A DNA stretch of 64,000 nt from Topomyia yanbarensis (taxonomy: Eukaryota > Arthropoda > Insecta > Diptera > Culicidae): contig NC_080671.1 of assembly GCF_030247195.1 (NCBI RefSeq), positions 4,926,501-4,990,500 of the forward strand, read 5' to 3'. The notes below the pieces were generated by a model, which saw only the letters and a list, made by a program, of their open reading frames with translations, did no database searches and was not told the DNA's origin. Both the position numbers and the translations under genes were made by a program. Below are positions 44,970 to 55,334 of this stretch, in pieces (position 1 is the stretch's first letter; every line of letters starts with the position of its first letter).

Positions 44970-46340
44970 GTTGTTGGCAAGCTGCAATAGTGGACCAAAC
45001 TCAGGGTGCGCAGTATATTGAGTAGCTTCGGGAGGACATATACCCTCCTTAGCTTTACCTGACCAAGAAAGGTTGCCGGCATAACATCCAAGTTCCGCGG
45101 CAAACAGAGGGGCGTCGGTGGCGGAATCGAACTCATTACATCGGTTGGAAAACTGAGCGGCTTCGCCGTGTTGAATTAGTTGCTAGGTACTGTAGTCGAT
45201 GATGCGGCGTAACTGCCTAGGTCGAGTTTGATACAGGGGGCACACAGAACTCCAGGAAGCATGATCATTTTAGCGTTTGATCTTCAGGACTTCTCATCAC
45301 ATCACATTTTCATTGTGCCAAATCTTGATGTTGAGCTCTCGGATGGTGTCGATAGTTGGCGTCTGCTTTTGATCCCGCTGTGCTCCGGTATCAAACATGT
45401 GGTAGTTTGTGAGTAGCGGAGGGCATCGATGGTCTGGAGGAGCTGCTCTCGATGTCTTTTATGGCTTTGCATCAGTTAGAAAAGATAACAGTAGAGATGT
45501 CGGTGAATTTTCGTGCCATCGCTACTGCGCTGACTCCTTGTGGAGAACCGTGGCCATGGTGAGAATGAAGGACTCGTGTTCCGATGTTTTCTCAAGGAAT
45601 TCGAAAGTTCACCTGAATGCTGTCCCTGGTACTATCCAGTGGCAAATTAGAACTCTAGCTTTGACGTAGGTGTGCTTGGTAGCAAGTCGAATCTTTGCAG
45701 AGTCGCTTCATTATATTTTAAGTATTCCGGTTAAGATAGGTATACTCAATCCCATAAAAGATCCTGCTGTGTATCATATCACGACAAATGTTGATAGCGG
45801 TATTCCTATTGTTCTTGGGATGGCGATCGTACAGCGTTGATGGTCACTGCAGAGGATCGTTTTCCCCAAGGTGACTAGGACGATTGGGTCGCATAAACAA
45901 TTACGTAGACTCCTTAGGGTAGTTAAGAGAATACGGATTTAAACAACTTTTTGAGCGGCTTACGGGAATGTCACATTTAAATCACTTCGGACAGATACCT
46001 TCCTTTTAATTCCAAGAGAGTGTTAAGAGAACGCGGAATTCAACCTAACGAGGAAGAGCATTGCGGTGAGCACGGATCCTTATGGGACTTCGTTGGCTTC
46101 CCTAAAGTCGACCGATCTTTTAAAAAATTTTCTGTGAAGGCGTCGAGGTTACCTCGGGCGCCCCATGAATGCTGCTCTCGCAGTATGTCTTCGCGCTGTT
46201 TTTTGTTGGAGAGTTTCGCTACCTCCAAGATGACGATTTTCTGCCCCCGTTTAATCGATCAGTTTGTCGGTGGATCCCAGGTCGACTACTGTAACGAGTC
46301 TCTTTTCATAGAAACGTACTCAGTCGTCGGTTGACTAGAT
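44970..46340 (-). pseudogene. Possible ORF1 region of the same element
   Basis: By position this should hold ORF1, but no zinc finger or PHD finger is convincing. Minus-strand 46228-46040 is open and hydrophilic (EVAKLSNKKQREDILREQHS). A 45-base phrase beginning GTCGGTGACGGAATCG is repeated near 44945 and 45113. I cannot show that this is ORF1. Confidence 0.25.
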
Positions 46341-46379
46341 AGGTCTAGTGTCTTGGAGGTGCACGGTAGTTGCTCGTGG

Positions 46380-47515
46380 ACCGAGTGCGTTAGCTCTTCT
46401 TAGGGATTGGAACAGTTCATGTTAATACAATCAAGTTTTAACGTGTTTTTACGCGGATTTTCCTAAAAAAATACCGGAAGGTGCCATCTTGGTTTTCAAA
46501 ATGGCGTCAAACATCGACCTCTGGCACTGAATCGTCAGGACTATTTCAAAAATACCCTCACCCAAAACAAATCTTCTGGAGCGTAAATGCATCTGATTTT
46601 TTTCGCTCTCAAACCGTGAGCGAAACGATCACAAGTGTTGTGATAGGGTTCAGCCACACTCATACTTCGGCAATAAAATATCAAATGACATAGCTACTAG
46701 ATGTTGACTACATAGTATAGAGATAATTTTAATTACACATACCACCGACTCTACTAGCTACACCACTTAATAAGTTGGCAATCGCAGCTGCAATGATGAA
46801 AAGTTTTCATAGCTCATTCGAAGGCGTTCTCTCAAGTCGAAACGCAATTTACTCGATTAATTTCCATTATGAAAAATATAGTGCTCGAAGTGGATCAGCG
46901 TAGTACGTTTGTTAAAAAACTTTTCTGCGAGGGAGTGCAAAGTTGATGCAAAAATGGCAATTAAATGCATTTTTCTAATTTGATGCTAATTTGTTATACA
47001 TTCCTAGAGTGATCTGCCCCTAGCATTTTGTTCAACTCAATTTGCCTCCTATGAAGGTACTCGGATTATATATTTTCTATTTTTAATCTTTTTCGGGATC
47101 AAATTATTACCGCTGCAGTTCGACTGTATTCTGTAGTCCTGAAACATAATACAATTAAAATCTGCAGTGGATTCTTTCAAATTTTCCATTTTAAATAGGT
47201 TAATAGGTTTTTTTTCTTTATTTTCATTTGAAAGGTTGAACCGACAATTTTAACGTACTCGAAGAACATTATATACAGAAAGGAGGCTGTTAAGCACAAT
47301 GGAGTATTTAATTTTACGTTAGATTTTCAGCCAGATAATCTGATCGGACAGCTTGATACACACAAGGAACATGATGAGCATAAGTGCAAAAGGCGTGGAC
47401 ACTTATTTTTATATTCAGTAATCAATTTCTTTTTGTGCAAAGAAGCAGTTTTTTTGACAATAATGTTGTGCGTTTATAAAATTATGGCATACTAGAAATT
47501 GTGTTATATATCATA
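46380..47515. other. No gene recognised
   Basis: It includes 'ggaaggtgccatcttggttt' with 'caaaatggcg' (46477-46506), words I associate with a dispersed mosquito repeat. The rest is AT-rich and anonymous. Confidence 0.4.
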
Positions 47516-47517
47516 TT

Positions 47518-47800
47518 ATTTTACGTCGATGCCTCTTTGGCCATAACCGAAAACTCTAGTGATATGGGAGAAGTTATTCTCTTCTAGGATCTGAACCATA
47601 CATTTCAAATTAAGTATCAGATTCAGGGTCAGCGCGCGATCATTCAAGAATGCATGCAAATATGCGAATAGATACACGATTATAAAATCGAATTTATACA
47701 CGTGAAGTTTCATAGCACTCACGACATACACGTTAACATACACACGTTTGAGCCCTTCGCGATCATCCACGCATACCTACGCTTACGATCTTGCTAACAG
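47518..47800. repeat. Locus-type repeat, copy A
   Basis: It shares ordered blocks with 48535-48885: 'ctcttctaggatctgaacca', 'aaattaagtatcagattcag', 'tcgaatttatacacgtgaag', 'cgtttgagcccttcgcgat' and 'cttgctaacag'. It lies about 1 kb from copy B in the same orientation, so it is a diverged segmental or tandem duplication. Confidence 0.7.
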
Positions 47801-47934
47801 CATAACACTCCGGCAGGGATGCATGAAGCACAGTACGAGAGCCTAATACGAACTGAGAGGACACTTTGAACGAAGCAAATGCAATAAGAACTGACAACGC
47901 TCGTGCTAGATATCCTTCGTGCTCGAGCTGTAGG

Positions 47935-48050
47935 ATTCGAAGAGCTAGCACAACGGGTTAGCACGATGAGCTAGCGCGGTAAGCTGGCACAATTGAGCTC
48001 AATGAGCTAGCACGGTAAGCCTGCCCGGTGAGCTAGAACGGTGCAGTAGA
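47935..48050. repeat. Minisatellite, GAGCTAGCACGGTAAGC unit
   Basis: Around seven imperfect copies of a 15-20 base unit occur: GAGCTAGCACAACGGGTTA, GAGCTAGCGCGGTAAGC, GAGCTAGCACGGTAAGCC, GAGCTAGAACGG. It sits between copies A and B of the duplicated repeat. Confidence 0.7.
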
Positions 48051-48534
48051 GTAAGCCATTAAACGAATGAATAGGACAAAGCATGAAAAAATATGTCGGT
48101 GAATGTGCGACAAGTTTCTGCAAAAAACGATGCAAGCATTGTTATACTAACGCGTTGTATTTTTTCTACTTTGCTATAGCTGAGCTATAGCTTGGAACAG
48201 CGTGTTAGCTATCACCGTGCTAGCAAGAACTCTCGCTCATCGGTGCTCGTGCTACTAGCTAGCTCAACGAACTTAGCTCTGATACATTATGAGCCAGTGC
48301 ACAGGAATTGCACACGGTGTAGCACCGTTATTATGCATGCCTGCACTCTGGTGACTAAGTGAACGTTTTAGCTCCTATAAATTTACGAACGCGGTCTCAA
48401 GAATAAAGCTACACACGATCTTGTTCTCGCAATCATGTCTTAATTACGTGCGGATGTACTTCCTCTCGGCCCTAGCAGCCTAGATTCCATGCCCTCATCA
48501 ATCAGATAAAAACGACGCTCATATCCACTAGACA

Positions 48535-48885
48535 ATACGTTCCATGGCGACATGACCGGGAACTCAAGTGATAGAGTTGATAGTGATAGAGAAATCACTC
48601 TCTTCTAGCATCTGAACCATACACTGAAAATTAAGTATTAGATTCACGGTCTGTGCTATCATCTAAGAACACACGCGCGAATATGTGAATGAACCCGGTT
48701 TTCAAATCGAATTTATGCATGCGAAGTGACACGCTAGTACACGCGACATGCAAACGTCTACGCGACAAACAAACGCCCACGCAATCGAACACAATAACAT
48801 ACAAACGCCCGAGCCCTTCGCGATGGTACACATACAATCGCGTTCATCCACGCGCGACTACGTCAAAGATTTCGCTAACACAAAA
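48535..48885. repeat. Locus-type repeat, copy B
   Basis: It is homologous to 47518-47800. Similarity ends near 48885, just before the ORF1 frame of the non-LTR element, which suggests the element's (probably truncated) 5' end lies there. Confidence 0.65.
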
Positions 48886-48902
48886 ACGCCCCCAATGATT
48901 TA

Positions 48903-50435
48903 GTGACCTTTACAGCACATCCAATCCGATTTACGCGGTCTCAAGTACACAGCGAGTTTTGCAACAAATCGTATCACGCGGCCTGTGTAGGAGTGCAACG
49001 GCACCAAGAGCATCACATCACGTCTTTTATGATTCCTCTATGCTCGGATCGTCAGCATAATCTTAAAACGGGGATTGACACTCGTAAAGTGCTTTTCCAA
49101 CAGGAGCAGCTCTTTAATTTAATCAAGACGCAAACGGATTCCAATCTTCGAATGGCTGCTGACATCAAAAAGTTGAACGCATTTGGTGAACTGTTCGATA
49201 ACATTGATCACCAGCTAAAAGAAGCGGTGACTAATGTAAATAATATCACCTGCGCGAAAGTTGATTATGCGGTGTCAACATTATCGCGCACTATGGAAAA
49301 CAACGCGGTCAATAAGGCCGATGAGCTCGTTGTTTTAAAAAATCATACAACGTCATTATTCAACATATCTATGGAATCCACAAGGAAGCGCATTGAGGAG
49401 TACGTGGTGGAGCTCACAACTGACCTGACTCGTGAGCTAAAAAAAATATGCTGCGAAGTTCAAAATTTAAGCGTAATAACCATTGACATGGCGTCTCAAT
49501 GCAACGAACATACCGGTAACCAGTCGTTTTCTGCTCGTGATGCTCTTGACGAAATAAAATCACAAGCCAGCGCTGTTGGCGACGATATTATAGACGAAGT
49601 AAGGGCAATTGCCGCGACAATTAGTACCCTGGAAACCAGTGTTAATAATGCTCGTTTGACACCTGCGGTGTCTCCCCCCAGTCTGATGGACGAATTGGCC
49701 GTCGTTTCCAACAAAACTGCTATCTCAGGTTCGCAGCATAATCAAGTGGCAAAAGATGGATGGCGCACACTTGGTTCGAAAAGAGTGTGGCGCTCCGACT
49801 GGTCAGAATATGACTTACGTAAACAGCGTCGCATTAAACAACAAAAAGAGAAAGATAAAGCAGCAAAGAGTAAAAAATCGAGAAGAAAACAGGGTACAAG
49901 ATACAGCAATACCAACAGTAATAACAATAACAACTACAACAACAAAGATAGCAAGTGCAATAAGAACAGGAGCCGCAATAAGTACAACAATAACAATAAT
50001 CACAACTACAACCAAAATAGAAACAACAACAATAGCAACAAAAACAACAGCTACAAGTCCAATAATACCACCAACAATTTCAATAGAAACAGGCACAACA
50101 TAAACAATAACGACCACAACGGAAACAGAAACAACAACATTAACAGCAGTAACAACAACAACAACAATAATAATCACAGAATAAGCAACTACAACAAAAA
50201 CAGCAACTACAACAGAAATAACAACAACCACAACGAAAATAGAAACAGCAGTTACAGCAACAACAACAGAAACAGCATTTGCAATAGGAACAACAATGGT
50301 CTTAACAACAATCACCATAACAATAAACATCATTGTTCATCTTGCTCCTGTGAACGTTCGTGTTTTCGCCAATTTTACCGCACTTCTCAGAGGCAGACCA
50401 GGACAAGCATGACGCAGCTGGTAACAGTACAATAG
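48903..50435 (+). CDS. ORF1 with partial PHD-like finger and Asn-rich domain
   Basis: The 510-residue open frame begins at a GTG and probably continues from a lost upstream start. Near residues 18-32 FCNKSYHAACVGV, followed by a Cys near residue 47, resembles the second half of a PHD finger as found in ORF1 of CR1-type elements. Residues ~70-250 are helical and look like coiled coil (for example KLNAFGELFDNIDHQLKEAV). Near 290 lies DGWRTLGSKRVWRSDWSEYD. From about 335 to 480 the protein is almost all Asn with scattered Lys, Arg, Ser, Tyr and His, encoded by an AAC/AAT-type microsatellite. It would bind the element RNA. Function of the Asn domain is unknown. Confidence 0.7.
   Translation: MTFTAHPIRFTRSQVHSEFCNKSYHAACVGVQRHQEHHITSFMIPLCSDRQHNLKTGIDTRKVLFQQEQLFNLIKTQTDSNLRMAADIKKLNAFGELFDNIDHQLKEAVTNVNNITCAKVDYAVSTLSRTMENNAVNKADELVVLKNHTTSLFNISMESTRKRIEEYVVELTTDLTRELKKICCEVQNLSVITIDMASQCNEHTGNQSFSARDALDEIKSQASAVGDDIIDEVRAIAATISTLETSVNNARLTPAVSPPSLMDELAVVSNKTAISGSQHNQVAKDGWRTLGSKRVWRSDWSEYDLRKQRRIKQQKEKDKAAKSKKSRRKQGTRYSNTNSNNNNNYNNKDSKCNKNRSRNKYNNNNNHNYNQNRNNNNSNKNNSYKSNNTTNNFNRNRHNINNNDHNGNRNNNINSSNNNNNNNNHRISNYNKNSNYNRNNNNHNENRNSSYSNNNRNSICNRNNNGLNNNHHNNKHHCSSCSCERSCFRQFYRTSQRQTRTSMTQLVTVQ
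49905..50345 (+). repeat. AAC-type imperfect microsatellite coding for poly-Asn
   Basis: About 440 bases are built of AAC, AAT, ACA and AGC triplets with few interruptions ('aacaacaacaataataatca', 'ctacaacaaaaacagcaact'). The triplet phase is kept open in the ORF1 frame. A second frame reads Thr/Ile-rich, and the opposite strand reads Val-rich without stops, simply because the repeat lacks stop codons. Confidence 0.9.
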
Positions 50436-51046
50436 TTTTAAACAATAACGAATCACAACCAACTTCTTCGAAAGCCACTGAAATTTTGGTTTACTGTCAA
50501 AATTTTAATAGAATGAGGAGCGCCGTAAAGATGAACGAAATCCATAAGAATATATTAGGCTCCTCATTTTCGATAATTCTAGGTACCGAAACAAGTTGGA
50601 ATGAGGATATAAAAACTGAAGAGGTTTTCGGTAGTGACTATAATGTTTTTAGAGATGATCGTGATTTACGACTAACCCAAAGAATGTCAGGTGGAGGAGT
50701 TCTCATCGCAGTTTCATCTATATTTAATTCCGATCTTATTGTCTCACCAAAATTCAAAGAATTTGAACATGTATGGGTTAAAGCACATATCGCTGATGAA
50801 ATCCACATTTTTGTCTCAGTGTACTTTCCTCCGGACCTAGCTTGCAAATCAACATATGAGATTTTCTTTCAAGCAGCTGAAGAAATAATCTCTAATTTTC
50901 CTCCAGAATTCAAAGTTCATATTTATGGTGATTTTAATCAGCGCAACTTAGATTTTATTCCTGACTCTGAAAATGAGAGCATTCTACTTCCTGTCGTTGG
51001 TGATAACGAAACATTACAATATATGTTTGAGAATATGCATTGCTAG
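50360..51046 (+). pseudogene. ORF2 endonuclease domain
   Basis: It overlaps the end of ORF1 by 76 bases in another frame. It contains ILVYCQNFNRMRSAVKMNEI, FSIILGTETSWNEDI, MSGGGVLIAVSSIFNS and VHIYGDFNQRNLDF: the APE-type endonuclease signature (TETSW for the metal-binding Glu, GDFN). The frame closes at 51046, and the domain's end (SHSPLWKNETFHTAIEFSI, His of the SDH-type motif) continues in the next frame. One frameshift near 51040 therefore breaks ORF2. Confidence 0.88.
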
Positions 51047-52974
51047 GACTCAATCAAATAAACCATATAAAAAATCAACACAATCGTTATTTAGATCTGC
51101 TATTAACAAACATTAATGAAGATTTCTGTGTTGATGAATCTCATTCTCCCTTATGGAAAAATGAAACGTTTCACACAGCAATAGAATTCTCTATTTTTGT
51201 GCACAAGAATCATAATTTCATTGATTGTGACTTCGAGGACGTTTTCGATTATAGAAAAGCAAATTATGAAAATATTAAATATAAATTAAGCAGTGCTAAT
51301 TGGCAGTCCCTTTTAAAGAATCAAGTGAACGTTGAATGTGGAGTGGAGATCTTTTATAATATTTTATGGCAAACAATACAGGAGGAAGTTCCACTCACTA
51401 AAAAACGACGAAATCATGCATCCAAAAATCCAGTTTGGTTCAACAAGGAAATTATTAATTTAAAAAATCGGAAGCAAAAAGCTCACAAAATTTACAGAAA
51501 ACACAATAATCAGGATAATTTGGAAAAATACCTTAACATTCGTGACCAACTAACTTTGGCTATTTCTTCGGCACTAACTGTATATAATGCAAAAACTGAA
51601 AATGAGATCAAGTCATGCCCAAAAAACTTTTTTAATTACATCAAAACTAAGTTGAATTCATGCAACTTCCCATCAAAAATGTCTTTAGATGGGAAAGAGG
51701 GTGAAACTTCAAAAGATATTTGTAATCTCTTCGCAACATTTTTTCAAGAAACTTATTCTAACTATTCAGACAATGATCGTGACTTTGAATATTTTTCTTA
51801 TTTTCCTGATTATTCAAGGGATGTTGGTGTCAGTCACATTAATGTTCAAGATATCTTGTCTGGTCTCAATGATCTAGATGCCACTAAAGGCTCCGGACTT
51901 GATGGAATTCCACCTGCTTTCATAAAGAATTTAGCAACTGAGCTTACGTCACCTTTATTCTGGCTGTTCAATAAGTCACTAGAATCTGGTATTTTCCCAA
52001 AAGATTGGAAAAAATCTTTTTTAATACCTATTTATAAATCGGGTACAAAATCTGATATTCGCAATTATCGTGGAATTGCCATTCTGTCTTGCTTTCCCAA
52101 ACTTTTCGAATCCATCATAAATAAAACCATTTTCAACCAAGTCAAACATAAAATAACAAATTCACAACATGGGTTTTTTAAAGGCCGTTCAACTAGTACA
52201 AACCTTTTAGAATTTGTTGATTACTCGTTAAATGCCATGGATAAAGGAAATCATATAGAAGCTCTTTACACTGACTTCAGCAAAGCTTTCGATAAGCTGG
52301 ACATTCCCATGTTAATATTCAAACTTGAAAAATTGGGAATCGAGATGAGACTCCTCAATTGGATTAAGTCGTATTTAACAGATCGTCAGCAAATAGTAAA
52401 ATTCTATGAGATGAAATCTGATATAATTAAAGCTACTTCGGGGGTTCCGCAAGGTTCACACTTAGGACCTCTTCTTTTTATTTTATATGTCAACGACATC
52501 TCTCTTATTTTAAAAAACATTAATATTCTCATATATGCGGATGATATGAAGCTATTTTTAGAAATTAGAAATAATAATGACTATAATGTTTTTCACGATG
52601 AAACACAAATCTTTTATACATGGTGTTGTAAATGTTTATTGGAGTTAAATGTTAAAAAATGTAATCTCATGACTTTTAGCAGAAAACAAATCACGGCTTC
52701 CGTGTCAATTACATTAGGTAATCAAACCGTTCAGATATGCGATAAAATAAGAGATTTAGGAGTTATCTTAGATAAAAAATTAAAATTTGTGGAACATTAC
52801 AACACAATTGTTCATAGAGCTAGTAATATGCTTAATTTTATAAAACGCTTCGGATATCACTTTCAAGATCCTTACACAATTAAAACTCTTTACGTAGCAT
52901 ATGTTCGGTCTATTTTAGAATATTGTAGTATTGTTTGGTCACCATTCATAAAAAAAACACGAAGTGAGAATTGA
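51040..52974 (+). pseudogene. ORF2 reverse transcriptase domain
   Basis: 644 residues. After the last part of the endonuclease comes a linker (KNPVWFNKEIINLKNRKQKA), then the RT blocks SGLDGIPPAFIKNLATELTS, FLIPIYKSGTKSDIRNYRGI, SQHGFFKGRSTSTNLLEFVD, ALYTDFSKAFDKLDIPML, TSGVPQGSHLGPLLFILYVN and the catalytic LIYADDMKLF near residue 500. All expected acidic residues are present. The frame ends in an A-run (aaaaaaaac near 52950-52960), and the C-terminal region continues in another frame at 52964, so a slip in the A-run broke it. Confidence 0.92.
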
Positions 52975-53368
52975 ATCAATCCAAAAACAGTTTCTATTAT
53001 ATGCACTACGCAAGTTAAGATGGACAGTATTCCCTCTTCCATCTTATGAAGCACGTTGTATGTTAATAGATATTCAAACATTGAAAGAACGTCGGGACTA
53101 TGCTATGATCTCGTTTCTAAACGATATCGTCATGCAGCGTATTGACTCATCTTACATATTGTCAAAATTAAATTTATATGCTCCTACTCGTCAATTACGC
53201 AATAGAAATTTGTTCGCGATAGGTCATCACCGTACAGACTATGCTAAATTCGGACCACTAAACCAGATGATGGCTGTGTATAACGAGCATTGTGAAAGTA
53301 TTGACCTTACCATGCCCCGAACAAGTTTAAAACAGTTTTTCAACTCTTTACGGCATCATAGTACATAG
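52964..53368 (+). pseudogene. ORF2 C-terminal region
   Basis: It continues the RT protein after the frameshift: RIESIQKQFLLYALRKLRWT, PLPSYEARCMLIDIQTLKER and LYAPTRQLRNRNLF. The natural stop is probably the TAG at 53366-53368. The same region in another family member is encoded on the minus strand at 59341-60069. Confidence 0.85.
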
Positions 53369-53449
53369 AAATAGTTTACAGGATAGTATATAAGCAATTA
53401 ATATTTATATAATGTAGTCTACATTTGATTGACGAAATAAATAAATAAA

Positions 53450-54735
53450 TAAACACACCAATAAACGTTCATTCCCACGCGATCGTAAAGTCCATACGCG
53501 CGCACACTCGATATCACAATCAGGATCATGGTCTGCTACAATTGAACTTAAGCAGTAATGAGTGATTCTGATGGAGTGCCCTTCCGTGACCTCAGTTCTG
53601 CAGCTCCAGCAGGACAACTCACGAAAAAGAAAGAAAGAAAACAGAATTTAAAATATCTTTGGGAATCGTATTCTGTAATAGAAGTATGTTTTTGTCTGCC
53701 AGTTAGGCATGAAACATGTTCAAAGCAGTTACAAAAAAACATTTTTACCAATTACTTCTTCGCGATGCAACCACAATAAATGTTTCCATTCTCTTTAGAC
53801 TTTCGTTGTTAAAAATTAAAGTTTTCAAAAAATGAGTTTTTTTGTAGTTTTAATTTTTGATAATTTTTTTTAATTTTTTGAAAAATACACAACTTTTTGA
53901 TCAGCGTTTGTTTTTTTGTGAAGAAGAGATTATTCCTTGCAATTTTTTCTCGAAGTGTTTTGCTGTACAAAATACAGATCTCAAGCAACATTTTTTTGAA
54001 AACGCTGCAAAAACTCCTAAGACCTTTTAAAGTCTTGCGCTTGAATCAATATGCTTTGCTTTACCGTGCAAAATGCTCAGAACCCCTGATGGTAACTAGT
54101 GCCAGCCCAATTGCGCACTAAAATGATGAAATATAGAACAACAGCGGTCAAGGTTTTGAACAAAAGTTTTCACCAAGATACATTCGTACATTATTGTGGT
54201 ACGAAAAATCCATGTTGAAAAAGACTACGCTTGCTGCTTTAAAGAAGCATTCGAACTTGCACAGGAGACTTTTTTATAAAATATAAAAGGTTAAAAAAAT
54301 TTATCATACTAAAAAATTAATTTGAATACCACCCTAGCCTAATTATAACACCACCCTAGCCATTTTCATAAAAATGGTGCTTATCTAGCTCCAAACATTA
54401 CTTATGACACAACAGCTTAAGAATAAATTGTTTTACCTTGTTAAATATACTTTAAACACTATAATGCACCGGTACGTCACTTTGGTAAAAAATGGCGTCT
54501 ACGTCACTTTGTTTTTCTCGCTTTAAAAGGTCATTTTGCATAATTTTTTAAAGACAATTACACTGAAAGACGTGGATTTTTGTGGATAACTCAGAAATAT
54601 GAAAAAATGAAATTTGACCAAAGTGGCACTTACGTCACTTTTGCATACAAGGGCAGTATAGTTGAGCATATTAAGATTTACATTCGATAAATGTTATAAA
54701 TCATTTCACCACAGAAATGAGATCAGCTTATCGTA
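53450..54735. other. AT-rich DNA, no gene recognised
   Basis: It begins with 'cacgcgatcgtaaagtccat', in the style of the duplicated repeat upstream of the non-LTR element. Near 54.47-54.64 kb 'tacgtcactttg' recurs three or four times at irregular spacing. No coding region is supported. Confidence 0.4.
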
Positions 54736-54741
54736 TTTTAA

Positions 54742-54972
54742 TTGAAGTGTTTTAAAATGGGACATATTGTAATGGATATTGGAAAGATAAAAAAACATTT
54801 GCAGACAAAAACTATGCCTTGCGTTGCTGTTAACAGCATACGTATAATTGAATACGCAGTAAGCAGCGTACTGACAGAATTAATAATATGTATAGTGATT
54901 TGCTCTGGTAGATTTCTTGCGTTGTTTGAGGACGACGGGTTTCTTTGTCAAGAAGGAGAAAAGATAGAGTAG
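54742..54972 (+). CDS. Short open frame, unknown, weak candidate
   Basis: 76 residues starting MKCFKMGHIVMDIGKIKKHL, with a possible hydrophobic stretch (ELIICIVICSGRFLALF near residues 46-62). No family recognised. Length is near chance for this composition, and no promoter or splice context was evident. Confidence 0.2.
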   Translation: MKCFKMGHIVMDIGKIKKHLQTKTMPCVAVNSIRIIEYAVSSVLTELIICIVICSGRFLALFEDDGFLCQEGEKIE

Positions 54973-54995
54973 GGCGGGTTTAAATGTGATACTAT

Positions 54996-55322
54996 TTAAC
55001 CGAAAAAAATTATTTTGAAAATTTTGTCAAATTTCTGAGTATAGTTTTGAACATTGAAGTGAGCATTCAGCGAAACAACTGTTCGCGCATTGTCTGAATC
55101 CGAGGAATCTGAGATAGAAATTCGAAGTATTCTGTGGCATTTGGAGCTAAACCATCCTCCAGCCGTTGAACTTATTGGGTCCTGAAGTTGATATGGGGGA
55201 GATATTACGGTTTTCGACGACTTCAGTTTGCAGATCTTATCCAGATGATTGCAGCAACAACTTCGATAGACCGAACCATCGATGCACACTATTAGAAAAG
55301 GTTCCATGAGGATATTCTGCAA
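54996..55322 (-). CDS. Possible exon, unknown
   Basis: The minus-strand open stretch is preceded by a plausible 3' splice acceptor (CTTGTGTCTTTGCAG at about 55319-55333). Its first 80 residues include MEPFLIVCIDGSVYRSCCCN and SKTVISPPYQLQDPISSTAG, with codon choice less AT-biased than the surroundings. No family is recognised and no matching donor or neighbouring exon was found. It may be coincidence. Confidence 0.25.
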   Translation of the reverse strand: MQNILMEPFLIVCIDGSVYRSCCCNHLDKICKLKSSKTVISPPYQLQDPISSTAGGWFSSKCHRILRISISDSSDSDNARTVVSLNAHFNVQNYTQKFDKIFKIIFFG

Positions 55323-55334
55323 AGACACAAGTAT

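Larger units (their letters stand above)
48886..53445 (+). mobile_element. CR1/Jockey-group non-LTR retrotransposon
   Basis: This plus-strand element has ORF1 (48903-50435), an overlapping ORF2 start, endonuclease, RT and a C-terminal domain, a short 3' UTR and a terminal (AAAT)n tail at about 53429-53445. ORF2 is split by two frameshifts. The 5' boundary is inferred from where the duplicated host repeat stops. ORF1 lacks a clear start and may be truncated at its N-terminus. A tail of short tandem repeats rather than poly(A) fits CR1-like elements. No target duplication was recognised. Confidence 0.8.

Noticed and set aside
49756..50103. Thr/Ile-rich plus-strand frame
   Set aside because: Alternative frame of the same microsatellite.
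49815..50333. Long Val-rich open frame on the minus strand
   Set aside because: It is the antisense of the AAC-type microsatellite, which lacks stops on either strand. The plus-strand ORF1 explains the region.
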